Below, piece by piece: positions 35,215 through 42,481 of a stretch of DNA of 64,000 nucleotides (the first letter of the stretch is position 1; each line of letters opens with the position of its first letter). The notes under the pieces were generated by a model. The model saw nothing but the letters and a program-made list of their open reading frames with translations, searched no databases and was not told where the DNA came from. The stretch is from the NCBI RefSeq assembly GCF_949820605.1, contig NZ_CATKVU010000006.1:2801001-2865000 (forward strand), written 5' to 3'. This DNA is from Segatella copri (GTDB lineage Bacteria; Bacteroidota; Bacteroidia; Bacteroidales; Bacteroidaceae). Both the position numbers and the translations under genes were made by a program.

Positions 35215-36444
35215 ATGGTTTTAAATTACATTTGGATAGCATTTTTCGTGATTGCGTTCATCTTCGCACTCATCGGATTGGCAATGGGAGATACGACTAT
35301 CTTCCAGAAGATTGTAGATTCCACCTTCGACTCATCCAAGAATGCCTTCAAGATTTCTCTCGGACTGACGGGCGTGCTCGCCCTCTGGCTTGGCATCATG
35401 AAGATTGGAGAGAAGGCGGGAGTAGTGAATGTGTTGGCAAGAGCACTCAGCCCGGTCTTCACCCGTCTCTTCCCTGACATTCCGAAAAACCATCCGGTGA
35501 TGGGAAGCATCTTCATGAATATCGCTTCGAATATGCTGGGACTCGATAATGCGGCAACACCTACAGGATTGAAGGCGATGCAGCAGATGCAGGAACTCAA
35601 CACGAAGAAGGATACGGCGACGAACCCGATGATTATGTTCCTGGTTCTGAACACCTCAGGACTCACCATCATCCCTACCACCATCCTTGCCTTCCGTGCC
35701 TCCTATGGTGCAGCCCAGCCTACGGATGTCTTCATCCCTATCCTGATGGCTACGCTCGTGGCTACGCTTGCCGGAATCATCATCACTTCGCTCTGGCAGC
35801 GCATCAACATCCTGCAGCCGGTATTGCTCGTTACTCTGTTGGGAATGTGCGCCTTCGTAGGCATCATCATCTGGGGATTCGGACAGATGGACAAGGATAC
35901 GATGAACACGGTTACCACCTTGGCTTCTAACATGATTCTCCTGGGCATCATCCTCTGCTTCATCCTGGCTGGTTTCTGGAAGAAGGTGAATGTATATGAT
36001 GCATTTATCGAGGGAGCGAAGGAAGGTTTTACTACTGCGGTGAAGATTATCCCTTATCTCGTAGCTATCCTTGTGGGCATCGGCGTGTTCCGTGCTTCGG
36101 GAGCGATGGATATGGTGATTCAAGGCATTTCGTGGTCGGTAGAACAATGCGGCTTGAACGCCGATTTCGTAGGCGCCCTACCTACCGCCATCATGAAACC
36201 GCTGTCGGGAAGTGGTGCACGAGGCATGATGCTGGAGGCGATGAAGAACTATGGTCCTGATTCGTTTGTGGGCAGATTGAGCTGCATCTTCCAGGGTTCC
36301 ACCGACACCACCTTCTATATATTGGCAGTATATTTCGGAAGCGTAAGCATTAGGAATACCCGCCACGCCGTGGCTTGCGGCTTGCTCGCCGATTTGGCTG
36401 GAGTCATCGCAGCAATCGCTGTTGCATATTTATTCTTCGGATAA
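35215..36444 (+). CDS. SpmA/SpmB-like fused nucleoside-recognition membrane protein
   Basis: About 409 aa from ATG 35215 (MVLNYIWIAFF). The protein is a fusion of two 'nucleoside recognition' halves: an SpmA-like half (LGLTGVLALWLGIMKIGEKAG, SNMLGLDNAATPTGLKAM, LVLNTSGLTIIPTT) and an SpmB-like half (FTTAVKIIPYLVAILVGIGVFR, MKPLSGSGARGMM, QGSTDTTFYILAVYFGS). It has about ten membrane helices. It has no sporulation role in this phylum; the transported or sensed compound is unknown. Its start is chosen over an upstream TTG (35188). Confidence 0.85.
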   Translation: MVLNYIWIAFFVIAFIFALIGLAMGDTTIFQKIVDSTFDSSKNAFKISLGLTGVLALWLGIMKIGEKAGVVNVLARALSPVFTRLFPDIPKNHPVMGSIFMNIASNMLGLDNAATPTGLKAMQQMQELNTKKDTATNPMIMFLVLNTSGLTIIPTTILAFRASYGAAQPTDVFIPILMATLVATLAGIIITSLWQRINILQPVLLVTLLGMCAFVGIIIWGFGQMDKDTMNTVTTLASNMILLGIILCFILAGFWKKVNVYDAFIEGAKEGFTTAVKIIPYLVAILVGIGVFRASGAMDMVIQGISWSVEQCGLNADFVGALPTAIMKPLSGSGARGMMLEAMKNYGPDSFVGRLSCIFQGSTDTTFYILAVYFGSVSIRNTRHAVACGLLADLAGVIAAIAVAYLFFG

Positions 36445-36545
36445 GAGTCTCCCACAGATTTCACAGATTTACACAGATAATCTTTGAATGACGACGCAAG
36501 TCCAATTTAACATTTAATACTTAACATTCAACATTAAGAAAGATA

Positions 36546-38009
36546 ATGGCAAGTTTAAAATCACTAGCAAAGGATACCGCCATCTATGGTTTGAGCAGTA
36601 TCATCGGCAGATTCCTCAACTATCTGCTTGTACCACTCTATACGGCTAAGATCAGCGCCGCAAGTGGTGGTTATGGTGTCATCACCAACATGTACGCCTA
36701 TACGGCGTTACTCCTCGTTATCCTGACCTACGGAATGGAGACCACCTTCTTCCGTTTTGTCAACAAGGAGGGAGAAAACTCAGAAAAAGTTTATCACACG
36801 GTTTTGAGCATGGTGGGCTTCACCTCCCTGCTCTTCATCGCCCTGGTACTCCTCTTCATTACGCCTTTGAGCGATGCGATGGGCTACGCCGACCATCCGG
36901 CTTATGTATGGACCATGTTCGTAACCGTGGCTATTGATGCCTTCCAGTGCATCCCGTTCGCTTACCTCAGATACAAGAAGCGCCCATTGAAGTTTGCTGC
37001 CTTCAAGTTGCTCTTCATCGGTCTGAACATTGCGCTCAACCTGGTTTACTACGTCATCATGGATGGTCACGATGTGGGTTATGCTTTCTACATCAACCTG
37101 GTTTGTACCGGCTCCATCACCTTCTGTTTCTACAAGGAACTGAAGGAAGGATTCATGGGCGAGAAATGCTCCTGGAGCGAATGTAAGGTGCTCGTCAGGA
37201 AGATGATGGGCTACAGTTGGCCAATCCTCGTGCTCGGTATTGCCGGTATTCTGAACCAGACAGCCGATAAGATTCTCTTCCCTTACATCTATGAGAAGGG
37301 CGATGCTCATGCACAGCTCGGAATCTACGGAGCAGCCAGCAAGATTGCGATGATCATGGCGATGATTACCCAGGCTTTCCGCTATGCTTACGAACCGTTC
37401 GTATTCGGCAAGGCGAAAGATAAGGACAACCGACAGACTTACGCTTCGGCGATGAAATATTTCGTTATCTTCACCCTGCTCGCCTTCCTGGTGGTAGTAG
37501 GTTATCTGGATGTATTGCGCCACATCATCGGTCGCGACTACTGGGATGGTTTGAAGGTAGTGCCTATCGTAATGGCTGCCGAAATCATGATGGGAGTATA
37601 TTTCAACCTCAGTTTCTGGTACAAGCTCATCGACAAGACCATCTGGGGTGCTTACTTCTCGGGCATCGGTTGTGCGGTATTGATTGCCATCAACGTTATC
37701 TTCGTACCAGTTTATGGTTACATCGCCTGTGCCTGGGCTGGTTTCATAGGCTATGGAACAGCCATGCTTCTCTCCTACTTCGTGGGTCAGAAGAAGTATC
37801 CTATCAACTATCCGGTGAAGGAGATTATGATTTATGTGGTTCTCGCCCTCATCCTCTTCGCAGGAATGACCGAGGCTAACAGATACTTCTCCAGTGGAAT
37901 TGCCTGCCTCATCAACACGGTGCTCATCCTCATCTTCGCCGCCTATCTCGTGAAGAAGGATTTCCCATTGAAGAGTCTGCCGGTGGTGGGAAAATACTTT
38001 AGAAAGTAA
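36546..38009 (+). CDS. Lipopolysaccharide/oligosaccharide flippase (Wzx/MATE-like)
   Basis: A 487-aa polytopic protein of the polysaccharide flippase (MOP) superfamily with about 14 membrane helices. It starts LAKDTAIYGLSSIIGRFLNYLLVPLYT, the family's usual first helix, and keeps GYGVITNMYAY and the central ILGIAGILNQTADKILFPY. It should move lipid-linked sugars across the inner membrane. No glycosyltransferases lie next to it, so the pathway cannot be assigned. The upstream 100 bases hold CACAGATT-type short repeats and ATTTAACATTCAAC-like repeats. Confidence 0.85.
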   Translation: MASLKSLAKDTAIYGLSSIIGRFLNYLLVPLYTAKISAASGGYGVITNMYAYTALLLVILTYGMETTFFRFVNKEGENSEKVYHTVLSMVGFTSLLFIALVLLFITPLSDAMGYADHPAYVWTMFVTVAIDAFQCIPFAYLRYKKRPLKFAAFKLLFIGLNIALNLVYYVIMDGHDVGYAFYINLVCTGSITFCFYKELKEGFMGEKCSWSECKVLVRKMMGYSWPILVLGIAGILNQTADKILFPYIYEKGDAHAQLGIYGAASKIAMIMAMITQAFRYAYEPFVFGKAKDKDNRQTYASAMKYFVIFTLLAFLVVVGYLDVLRHIIGRDYWDGLKVVPIVMAAEIMMGVYFNLSFWYKLIDKTIWGAYFSGIGCAVLIAINVIFVPVYGYIACAWAGFIGYGTAMLLSYFVGQKKYPINYPVKEIMIYVVLALILFAGMTEANRYFSSGIACLINTVLILIFAAYLVKKDFPLKSLPVVGKYFRK

Positions 38010-38040
38010 GAGATTCCAATCATTGAGATTATATTCCAAG

Positions 38041-38078
38041 AAGTCCGTGGACAATGTGTAAGTCCACGGACTTCTTTT
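38041..38078 (+). terminator. Terminator after flippase gene
   Basis: Stem AAGTCCGTGGAC / GTCCACGGACTT with a 9-base loop, followed by CTTTTG. Confidence 0.85.
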
Positions 38079-38240
38079 GTTTATATTATACAGAACCTTC
38101 GCATGCGGTTCAAGAATAGACAAAAGGACCCAATGTTCCTGGTCCCGAGCAATACTCAGGATATAATAGCAGCCAGCAAGGCGCCCTGTAAGAGCTAAAG
38201 CAAACGGCTGAGTGAACGAAACGAGACGACTGAGTATTTT

Positions 38241-38335
38241 GAAGGATATGACTATGCAAGCTGAAGGATACGGCTCCGTTAACCGAAGGATACGGCTCCG
38301 TAAGCTGAAGAATATGACTGCGCAAGTGAAAGAAG
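38241..38335. repeat. 22-bp tandem repeats (four full units)
   Basis: Units beginning GAAGGATAYGRCTMYG at 38241, 38263, 38285 and 38307 with steps of 22 bases, then a partial unit at 38328. Units 2 and 3 are nearly identical, unit 4 is degenerate. 22 is not a multiple of three, and no stable ORF crosses it. Confidence 0.75.
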
Positions 38336-38401
38336 ACGTCTGATCAGGTTCAAAGAGATAGAATATGGAGTTCAAGGAGACTGCTTCTGGAAAGTTGCCA
38401 C

Positions 38402-38429
38402 TAGGCTCAGCAGCTCTGCTGAGCCTAGT
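38402..38429. repeat. 28-bp near-perfect palindrome
   Basis: CTAGGCTCAGCAG, a CT loop, then CTGCTGAGCCTAG. Two copies of AGTCAGCAGGTCTGC follow within 40 bases. Confidence 0.75.
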
Positions 38430-38479
38430 CAGCAGGTCTGCTCACTGCAGTCAGCAGGTCTGCCGAGCATACTAAGAAA

Positions 38480-38516
38480 GCAGCTGGTATGCGCACTTGC
38501 ATATCAGCTGTTTTTG
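38480..38516 (+). terminator. Terminator-type hairpin
   Basis: Stem CAGCTG-ATGC / GCAT-CAGCTG followed by TTTTT (38482-38516). Confidence 0.65.
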
Positions 38517-38546
38517 CACTTTTTAGTTCGACTTGTTGTAAAATAT

Positions 38547-38720
38547 CACACTTTTAAGGACGACCTTTTGTGGTTTTACACATTTTTAAGGACGTTTTTT
38601 GTGGTTTTTCAAAAGAAATCAGTATCTTTGCAGCAATATTCCCTCACAAAAGTGTTGGTAATAAGGTATTATTCCCTCACAAAAATGTACAGACACAAAT
38701 ATCATTCCCTCACAAAAGTG
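38547..38720 (+). promoter_or_regulatory. Promoter flanked by 32-bp and 33-bp direct repeats
   Basis: Two 32-base units (38547, 38579) starting CACAYTTTTAAGGACG lie upstream of the -7 box TATCTTTG (38623-38630). Three 33-base units (38638, 38671, 38704) starting ATTCCCTCACAAAARTGT lie downstream in the 5' UTR, the last reaching the start codon. CACAAAA in the downstream set is the complement of TTTTGTG in the upstream set, so the two sets may bind the same protein or pair in RNA. Confidence 0.6.
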
Positions 38721-38728
38721 TAGCAAAC

Positions 38729-40060
38729 ATGAAAAGATTCATATACAACCATCTGAAAGACTGGAAATTATCCAGTAACAGGAAGCCACTCATCATGTAT
38801 GGAGCAAGACAAGTTGGCAAGACCTATATCATCAAAGAGTTTGGCGACAACGAATTTGAGAATATGGTTTACATCAACTGTTACAAAAACAAAAGCATTG
38901 CTCAACTTTTTCAAGGTGACGCAAATGCAGAAAGACTTTCCATCGGCCTTGCTGCTTATGCACACCAAGACATCACTCCTGGCAAGACCCTTGTATTTCT
39001 CGATGAGATACAAGAGATTCCACCTGTTTTGTCCTCGCTGAAATATTTCAGTGAAGACAAGCCAGAATTGCATATCATCGTAGCAGGATCATTGCTCGGT
39101 GTCATGAACATGAAAGGAGAATCCTTCCCTGTCGGTAAAGTTGACATCATGCACCTCTACCCCATGACTTATGAGGAATTTCTACTTGCCAATGGAGAGA
39201 AACAACTTTTGGATTTATTGCAAAGCGGAGATAAGGAACTTATCAACAGCCTCGCCCCAAAATTCATAGAATACCTTCGACGATACTACTTTGTTGGAGG
39301 TATGCCCGAAGCAGTATTGGAATTTACACAAAATCACAACCCAATGCAAGTAAGGCAAATTCAACAAAACATCTTGAATGCATACGAGGCAGATATCAGC
39401 AAACACACCGAAGAACAGACACAAAGAGTAAGAATGATATGGCAATCAATCCCAGCCCAACTGGCTCGCGAGAACAAGAAGTTCATCTATGGTGCAATAA
39501 GAAAAGGAGCTAGGGCTAAAGATTTCGAGATTGCAATACAATGGCTCACTGACGCAGGACTCGTCCATAAGGTAGAAAGAACAAGAGATGCCAAATCTCC
39601 ATTAAAATTCTATGCAGACATGGATGCTTTCAAATTATATGTGCTTGATGTAGGTTTGTTGGGAGCACTCACAATGGCACAACCTGACCAGATTCTCATT
39701 GGCAACAACGTGTTTAGCGAATACAAGGGGGCGTTTACTGAGAATTTCGTGCTTCAACAGCTGAAATCTCTTCCTTACTTACCCATATATTATTACAGTA
39801 AGCCAAGCTCTACCCAAGAAATTGATTTCATAGTACAAGCCGGCAGCGAAATCTTACCAATAGAAGTAAAGGCTGAGGAGAATGTAAAGGCAAAATCACT
39901 AGCAGCATTTATCACTCACGATTTTGCCTCCTATCATCTCAAAGGTATCCGTTTCTCCATGCGAGGTTTCCAAGACCAAAAATGGATGGAAAATGTACCA
40001 CTATTCGCAGCAAGAGAGTTTGTTAAACACAAGGTAGAGAAGAGTTTCATCATCAAATAA
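38729..40060 (+). CDS. AAA ATPase with C-terminal DUF4143 domain
   Basis: About 443 aa from ATG 38729 (MKRFIYNHLKDWKLSSNRKPL). Walker A is YGARQVGKTYI, Walker B is TLVFLDEIQEIPPVL, and the C-terminal DUF4143 part includes YVLDVGLLGAL and a PD-(D/E)XK-like EIDFIVQ...LPIEVKA. Such ATPases are common accessory genes in Bacteroidota; their role is not established. The ATG lies within the third 33-bp repeat, and upstream in-frame codons (FPHKSV repeats) are an artefact of those repeats. Confidence 0.85.
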   Translation: MKRFIYNHLKDWKLSSNRKPLIMYGARQVGKTYIIKEFGDNEFENMVYINCYKNKSIAQLFQGDANAERLSIGLAAYAHQDITPGKTLVFLDEIQEIPPVLSSLKYFSEDKPELHIIVAGSLLGVMNMKGESFPVGKVDIMHLYPMTYEEFLLANGEKQLLDLLQSGDKELINSLAPKFIEYLRRYYFVGGMPEAVLEFTQNHNPMQVRQIQQNILNAYEADISKHTEEQTQRVRMIWQSIPAQLARENKKFIYGAIRKGARAKDFEIAIQWLTDAGLVHKVERTRDAKSPLKFYADMDAFKLYVLDVGLLGALTMAQPDQILIGNNVFSEYKGAFTENFVLQQLKSLPYLPIYYYSKPSSTQEIDFIVQAGSEILPIEVKAEENVKAKSLAAFITHDFASYHLKGIRFSMRGFQDQKWMENVPLFAAREFVKHKVEKSFIIK

Positions 40061-40071
40061 GCCATAGAAGT

Positions 40072-40605
40072 ATGAGGAAGAAACTGAATAAGAAACTTTG
40101 CATGGATGACATCTATGAGATTTGTATTCTTACCCATGGTAATAACCGTAAAAAAGCTCATCTTTATCAACTAACATTTGATGAGGACGAGCGAATATCC
40201 ACAAATGCCCTGTGGGTATTCACTCATTTCGACATGCAGAACAACGAGTGGCTCTATGCCAAACACGATGACTTAATAGACCGAGTTCTCGTAGAGAAGA
40301 ATGAGACCAAGCGCCGCCTGATGCTCCAACTCCTTCTCCGTCAGCCTTTCGAGGAAGAATCACTCCGTTCCGACTTCATCGATTTCTGCATCGCCAAGAT
40401 TACTGCCTGTTCCCAGCCCTACGCCATCCGCTGCTACTGCATGAAGCTCGCCTACGAGCAGATGAAATACTATCCCGAACTCCTCGAAGAGTTAAGAATG
40501 GCTCTGGATATGCTGGAGCAAGAGGTTCTATCACCAGGAATGTTATCGGCAAAAAAGCAAATTATGAAGAAAATCAAGCGAAGCCTTGGAAAATTCGGGA
40601 AATAG
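40072..40605 (+). CDS. HEAT-like helical protein, unknown
   Basis: A 177-aa soluble, all-helical protein starting MRKKLNKKLCMDDIYEICIL, 11 bases after the ATPase stop. Paired helices (RISTNALWVFTHFD, KRRLMLQLLLRQPFE, YAIRCYCMKLAYEQM) suggest HEAT/armadillo-like repeats. It could be a partner of the upstream ATPase. Its last codons are part of a 30-base segment repeated at 42429-42458. Function unknown. Confidence 0.7.
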   Translation: MRKKLNKKLCMDDIYEICILTHGNNRKKAHLYQLTFDEDERISTNALWVFTHFDMQNNEWLYAKHDDLIDRVLVEKNETKRRLMLQLLLRQPFEEESLRSDFIDFCIAKITACSQPYAIRCYCMKLAYEQMKYYPELLEELRMALDMLEQEVLSPGMLSAKKQIMKKIKRSLGKFGK

Positions 40606-40620
40606 TCGTAACTTTGCAAA
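40591..40620 (+). promoter_or_regulatory. Duplicated promoter segment, copy 1
   Basis: The 30 bases 40591-40620 are identical to 42429-42458 and contain TAACTTTG (-7 box at 40609-40616) preceded by GGGAAATAGTCG. Copy 1 overlaps the end of the HEAT-like gene and drives the kinase-like gene; copy 2 drives the Fic gene. Confidence 0.8.
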
Positions 40621-40652
40621 CGTAATATTCTAACAATATAATACATAAATGG

Positions 40653-41335
40653 ATGGAGATACAACTGAACGATTATCACAAAAAAGTCAATGCCCAGATG
40701 CAAAAGAGCATGGCTTATTGGCGAGAGCATCCGCTTTCGCTGGAGGAGTGCTTAGCTCAATTCAAGCGCTTGCGGGAACAACGGCTTGCAAGGGAGTCCA
40801 AATTGCAAGGTTAAAAGACTGGGCTAAGGAGAATGATTGCTGGATTGAAAATCCGGAATCATTAGGTGTGTTCTCTGACCGAGGTTCAGAGAACGAGGTT
40901 TATATGGCCTATGATGGAATACACGTTTATAAACTTAACGACTTCCGTTATTCTGACGACAACCTTACTCCTTTCTTTGAACGAATTGTGGCTCACAACC
41001 AATACTTCACAGCATGCCCCTACGATTTCATCGGTTTCTCACAGAATCGAGACGGCATGATTTGTGCTGTCCTTCGCCAACAGCTTGTTGTAAATGCGAG
41101 GGAAGCTACTCCCGAAGAAATCAAGGCAGAGTTTGAGCGCATCGGTTTCCACGCAGAAGACAATGGAGAATATTTCACCAATGGCATTCACGACATCTTC
41201 GATGCCGTGCCCAATAATGTATTGGTTGGAGATGACGGCAACTACTATTTCATAGACACCATCATCTTCCTGTCAGACGATAACGGCTTGGATACTTACA
41301 AAAAGTATTCGCCAAATTATTCGAAAGGACAATAG
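40653..41335 (+). pseudogene. Polyvalent-protein-kinase-like gene, frameshifted
   Basis: Two frames together look like one protein. From ATG 40653 a 53-codon frame reads MEIQLNDYHKKVNAQMQKSM to RESKLQG and stops at 40814. The next frame continues RLKDWAKENDCWIEN and carries a domain seen in phage and mobile-element polyvalent proteins as a putative kinase (NEVYMAYDGIHVYKLNDFRY, then YYFIDTIIF). A one-base shift near CAAGG (40808) would give ESKLQ-RLKDWA. The in-frame ATG at 40649 gives an unnatural Ala/Ser-rich beginning and is rejected. It may be a frameshift mutation. Confidence 0.6.
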
Positions 41336-41372
41336 CGTTCATAAGAAGTGTGCCACCTCTTATGAACGCTAT
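41334..41372. terminator. Bidirectional terminator
   Basis: Stem AGCGTTCATAAGA / TCTTATGAACGCT with a 10-12 base loop between the converging genes, followed by ATTTATTATTT. Confidence 0.8.
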
Positions 41373-41375
41373 TTA

Positions 41376-41978
41376 TTATTTCAATTTCTTAGGGAGAGGC
41401 TCGTCTACATGAAATTTAAATTGATGAACACCCTCCTGATAAAACTCTTGCTCTATAATAATATCCTTTGCACTTTTACATTTTTCTATAAATGTATGAG
41501 CCTTTTTCAAGAAAACAAGATTAGAAGATCCATCATTAGGCTCATTATAATAAAATTTCTGTACTTTTCCGCCATCAAAACGTACTCTTACATAATTTGT
41601 ACCATTATATTCATTCCCTACCATTTGACCTTTTGTAATTTCCAAAAGGACATCATAACCATATTTTTTCATCCATCTTACAGTAATAGTCAAATAAGAA
41701 TTACCTTCATAAGGAAAATCAAAATTAGCATAATTATCACTTTGAAGAGAATACCAATAGCTCTTACTATCATCCATATCATCTTGACTTGTGCTCAAGT
41801 CCCAAGACTTCTTTGTAGTAGGATGTTGATCTTCTGTCATTAATGTCGACGTATCAACTGCAACAGTATCTGAATCGACAGATGAGTTTACAGAATTTGA
41901 AGACATCAAACTACCACATGTGCCAATACACACCAAGACAAAAATTACACAAAGTACTGCCAATAAAAATTTCTTCAT
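41376..41978 (-). CDS. Exported protein of unknown function
   Basis: A 200-aa protein starting MKKFLLAVLCVIFVLVCIGT with a hydrophobic segment and a Cys at 21 that could serve as a weak lipobox (IGTC) or be part of a membrane anchor. The Ser/Thr/Asp-rich linker (about 27-65) is followed by a small soluble domain with strands (YLTITVRWMKKYGYDVLLEI, NYVRVRFDGGKVQKFYYNE). It is preceded by leader RNA copy 2, just as the lipoprotein at 5866 is preceded by copy 1. Function unknown. Confidence 0.7.
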   Translation of the reverse strand: MKKFLLAVLCVIFVLVCIGTCGSLMSSNSVNSSVDSDTVAVDTSTLMTEDQHPTTKKSWDLSTSQDDMDDSKSYWYSLQSDNYANFDFPYEGNSYLTITVRWMKKYGYDVLLEITKGQMVGNEYNGTNYVRVRFDGGKVQKFYYNEPNDGSSNLVFLKKAHTFIEKCKSAKDIIIEQEFYQEGVHQFKFHVDEPLPKKLK

Positions 41979-41984
41979 AAATAT

Positions 41985-42297
41985 AAGATTATGCCCTTAG
42001 GCCTTTTGCCAACTGTTTCCCTGAAGTAAGCGGTTAATAATAGGAAAAGCGTGGGAACTATTGCTTATTACTCTGTTGAGGCTCTGGACTGCCCACTCCT
42101 TAGTAATGAAGCAATAGCCCACGCCTATACGATATATTACGCCCTTCAGAAAAGGGTACAATAATCCTAAGCGTGAGCAGTATTGCCATTATCTCAAGGA
42201 GTGAAATTGTCCAGATTTCAACAGGAGATAATATCAAAACGCTCTATATAAAATTGAGTCTTCATCACGGCAAGTCTTTTCATGCCGCTCCAACTCG
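41985..42297 (-). ncRNA. Structured leader RNA, copy 2 (unknown family)
   Basis: On the minus strand it holds an ATCTC / GAGAT stem with the shared loop ATCTGGACAATT (42216-42205) and a long hairpin (42124-42049) with stem GCGTGGG-CTATTGCTT / AAGCAATAG-CCCACGC and apical GCAGTCCAGAGC (42092-42081). Spacing between the two shared blocks is 113 bases here and 110 in copy 1. It is preceded by a -7 box TACCTTTG (42309-42302) and ends next to the start of an exported-protein gene. Confidence 0.6.
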
Positions 42298-42301
42298 AAT
42301 G

Positions 42302-42309
42302 CAAAGGTA
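42302..42309 (-). promoter_or_regulatory. Promoter for leader RNA copy 2
   Basis: On the minus strand TACCTTTG matches the -7 consensus; transcription would start near 42297 and run through the leader into the exported-protein gene. Confidence 0.6.
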
Positions 42310-42428
42310 GTGATTATTTCTGAAAATCGCATCATTTTAAATAAGTTTTTTCTAAGAAAATTAATGTTTAGGCACACAAGTAAGCTATAAATGGGCAATT
42401 CTTTAATATTTTACCCTAAATCATTGGT

Positions 42429-42458
42429 AAATTCGGGAAATAGTCGTAACTTTGCAAA
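42429..42458 (+). promoter_or_regulatory. Duplicated promoter segment, copy 2
   Basis: Identical to 40591-40620, containing TAACTTTG at 42447-42454. It lies 28 bases before the Fic ATG. Confidence 0.8.
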
Positions 42459-42481
42459 GTTAAATATCAAGCATTACATCT

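Larger units (their letters stand above)
38079..38728. other. Repeat-rich intergenic region before AAA gene
   Basis: No gene visible. It contains a 22-bp tandem array (38241-38335), a 28-bp palindrome (38402-38429), two TCAGCAGGTCTGC repeats, a terminator-type hairpin (38480-38516), a two-copy 32-bp repeat (38547-38610), a promoter (38623-38630) and a three-copy 33-bp repeat (38638-38720). Confidence 0.65.

Noticed and set aside
36780..38375. 531-aa antisense ORF across the flippase gene
   Set aside because: Acidic, repeat-like translation with no domain; mirrors the membrane-protein codons on the plus strand.
38638..38720. Coding repeats (FPHKSV) extending the AAA ATPase upstream to 38570
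   Set aside because: The repeats contain the promoter-proximal 5' UTR; the family start MKRFIYNHLKDW fits the ATG at 38729, and a -7 box lies inside the longer reading.
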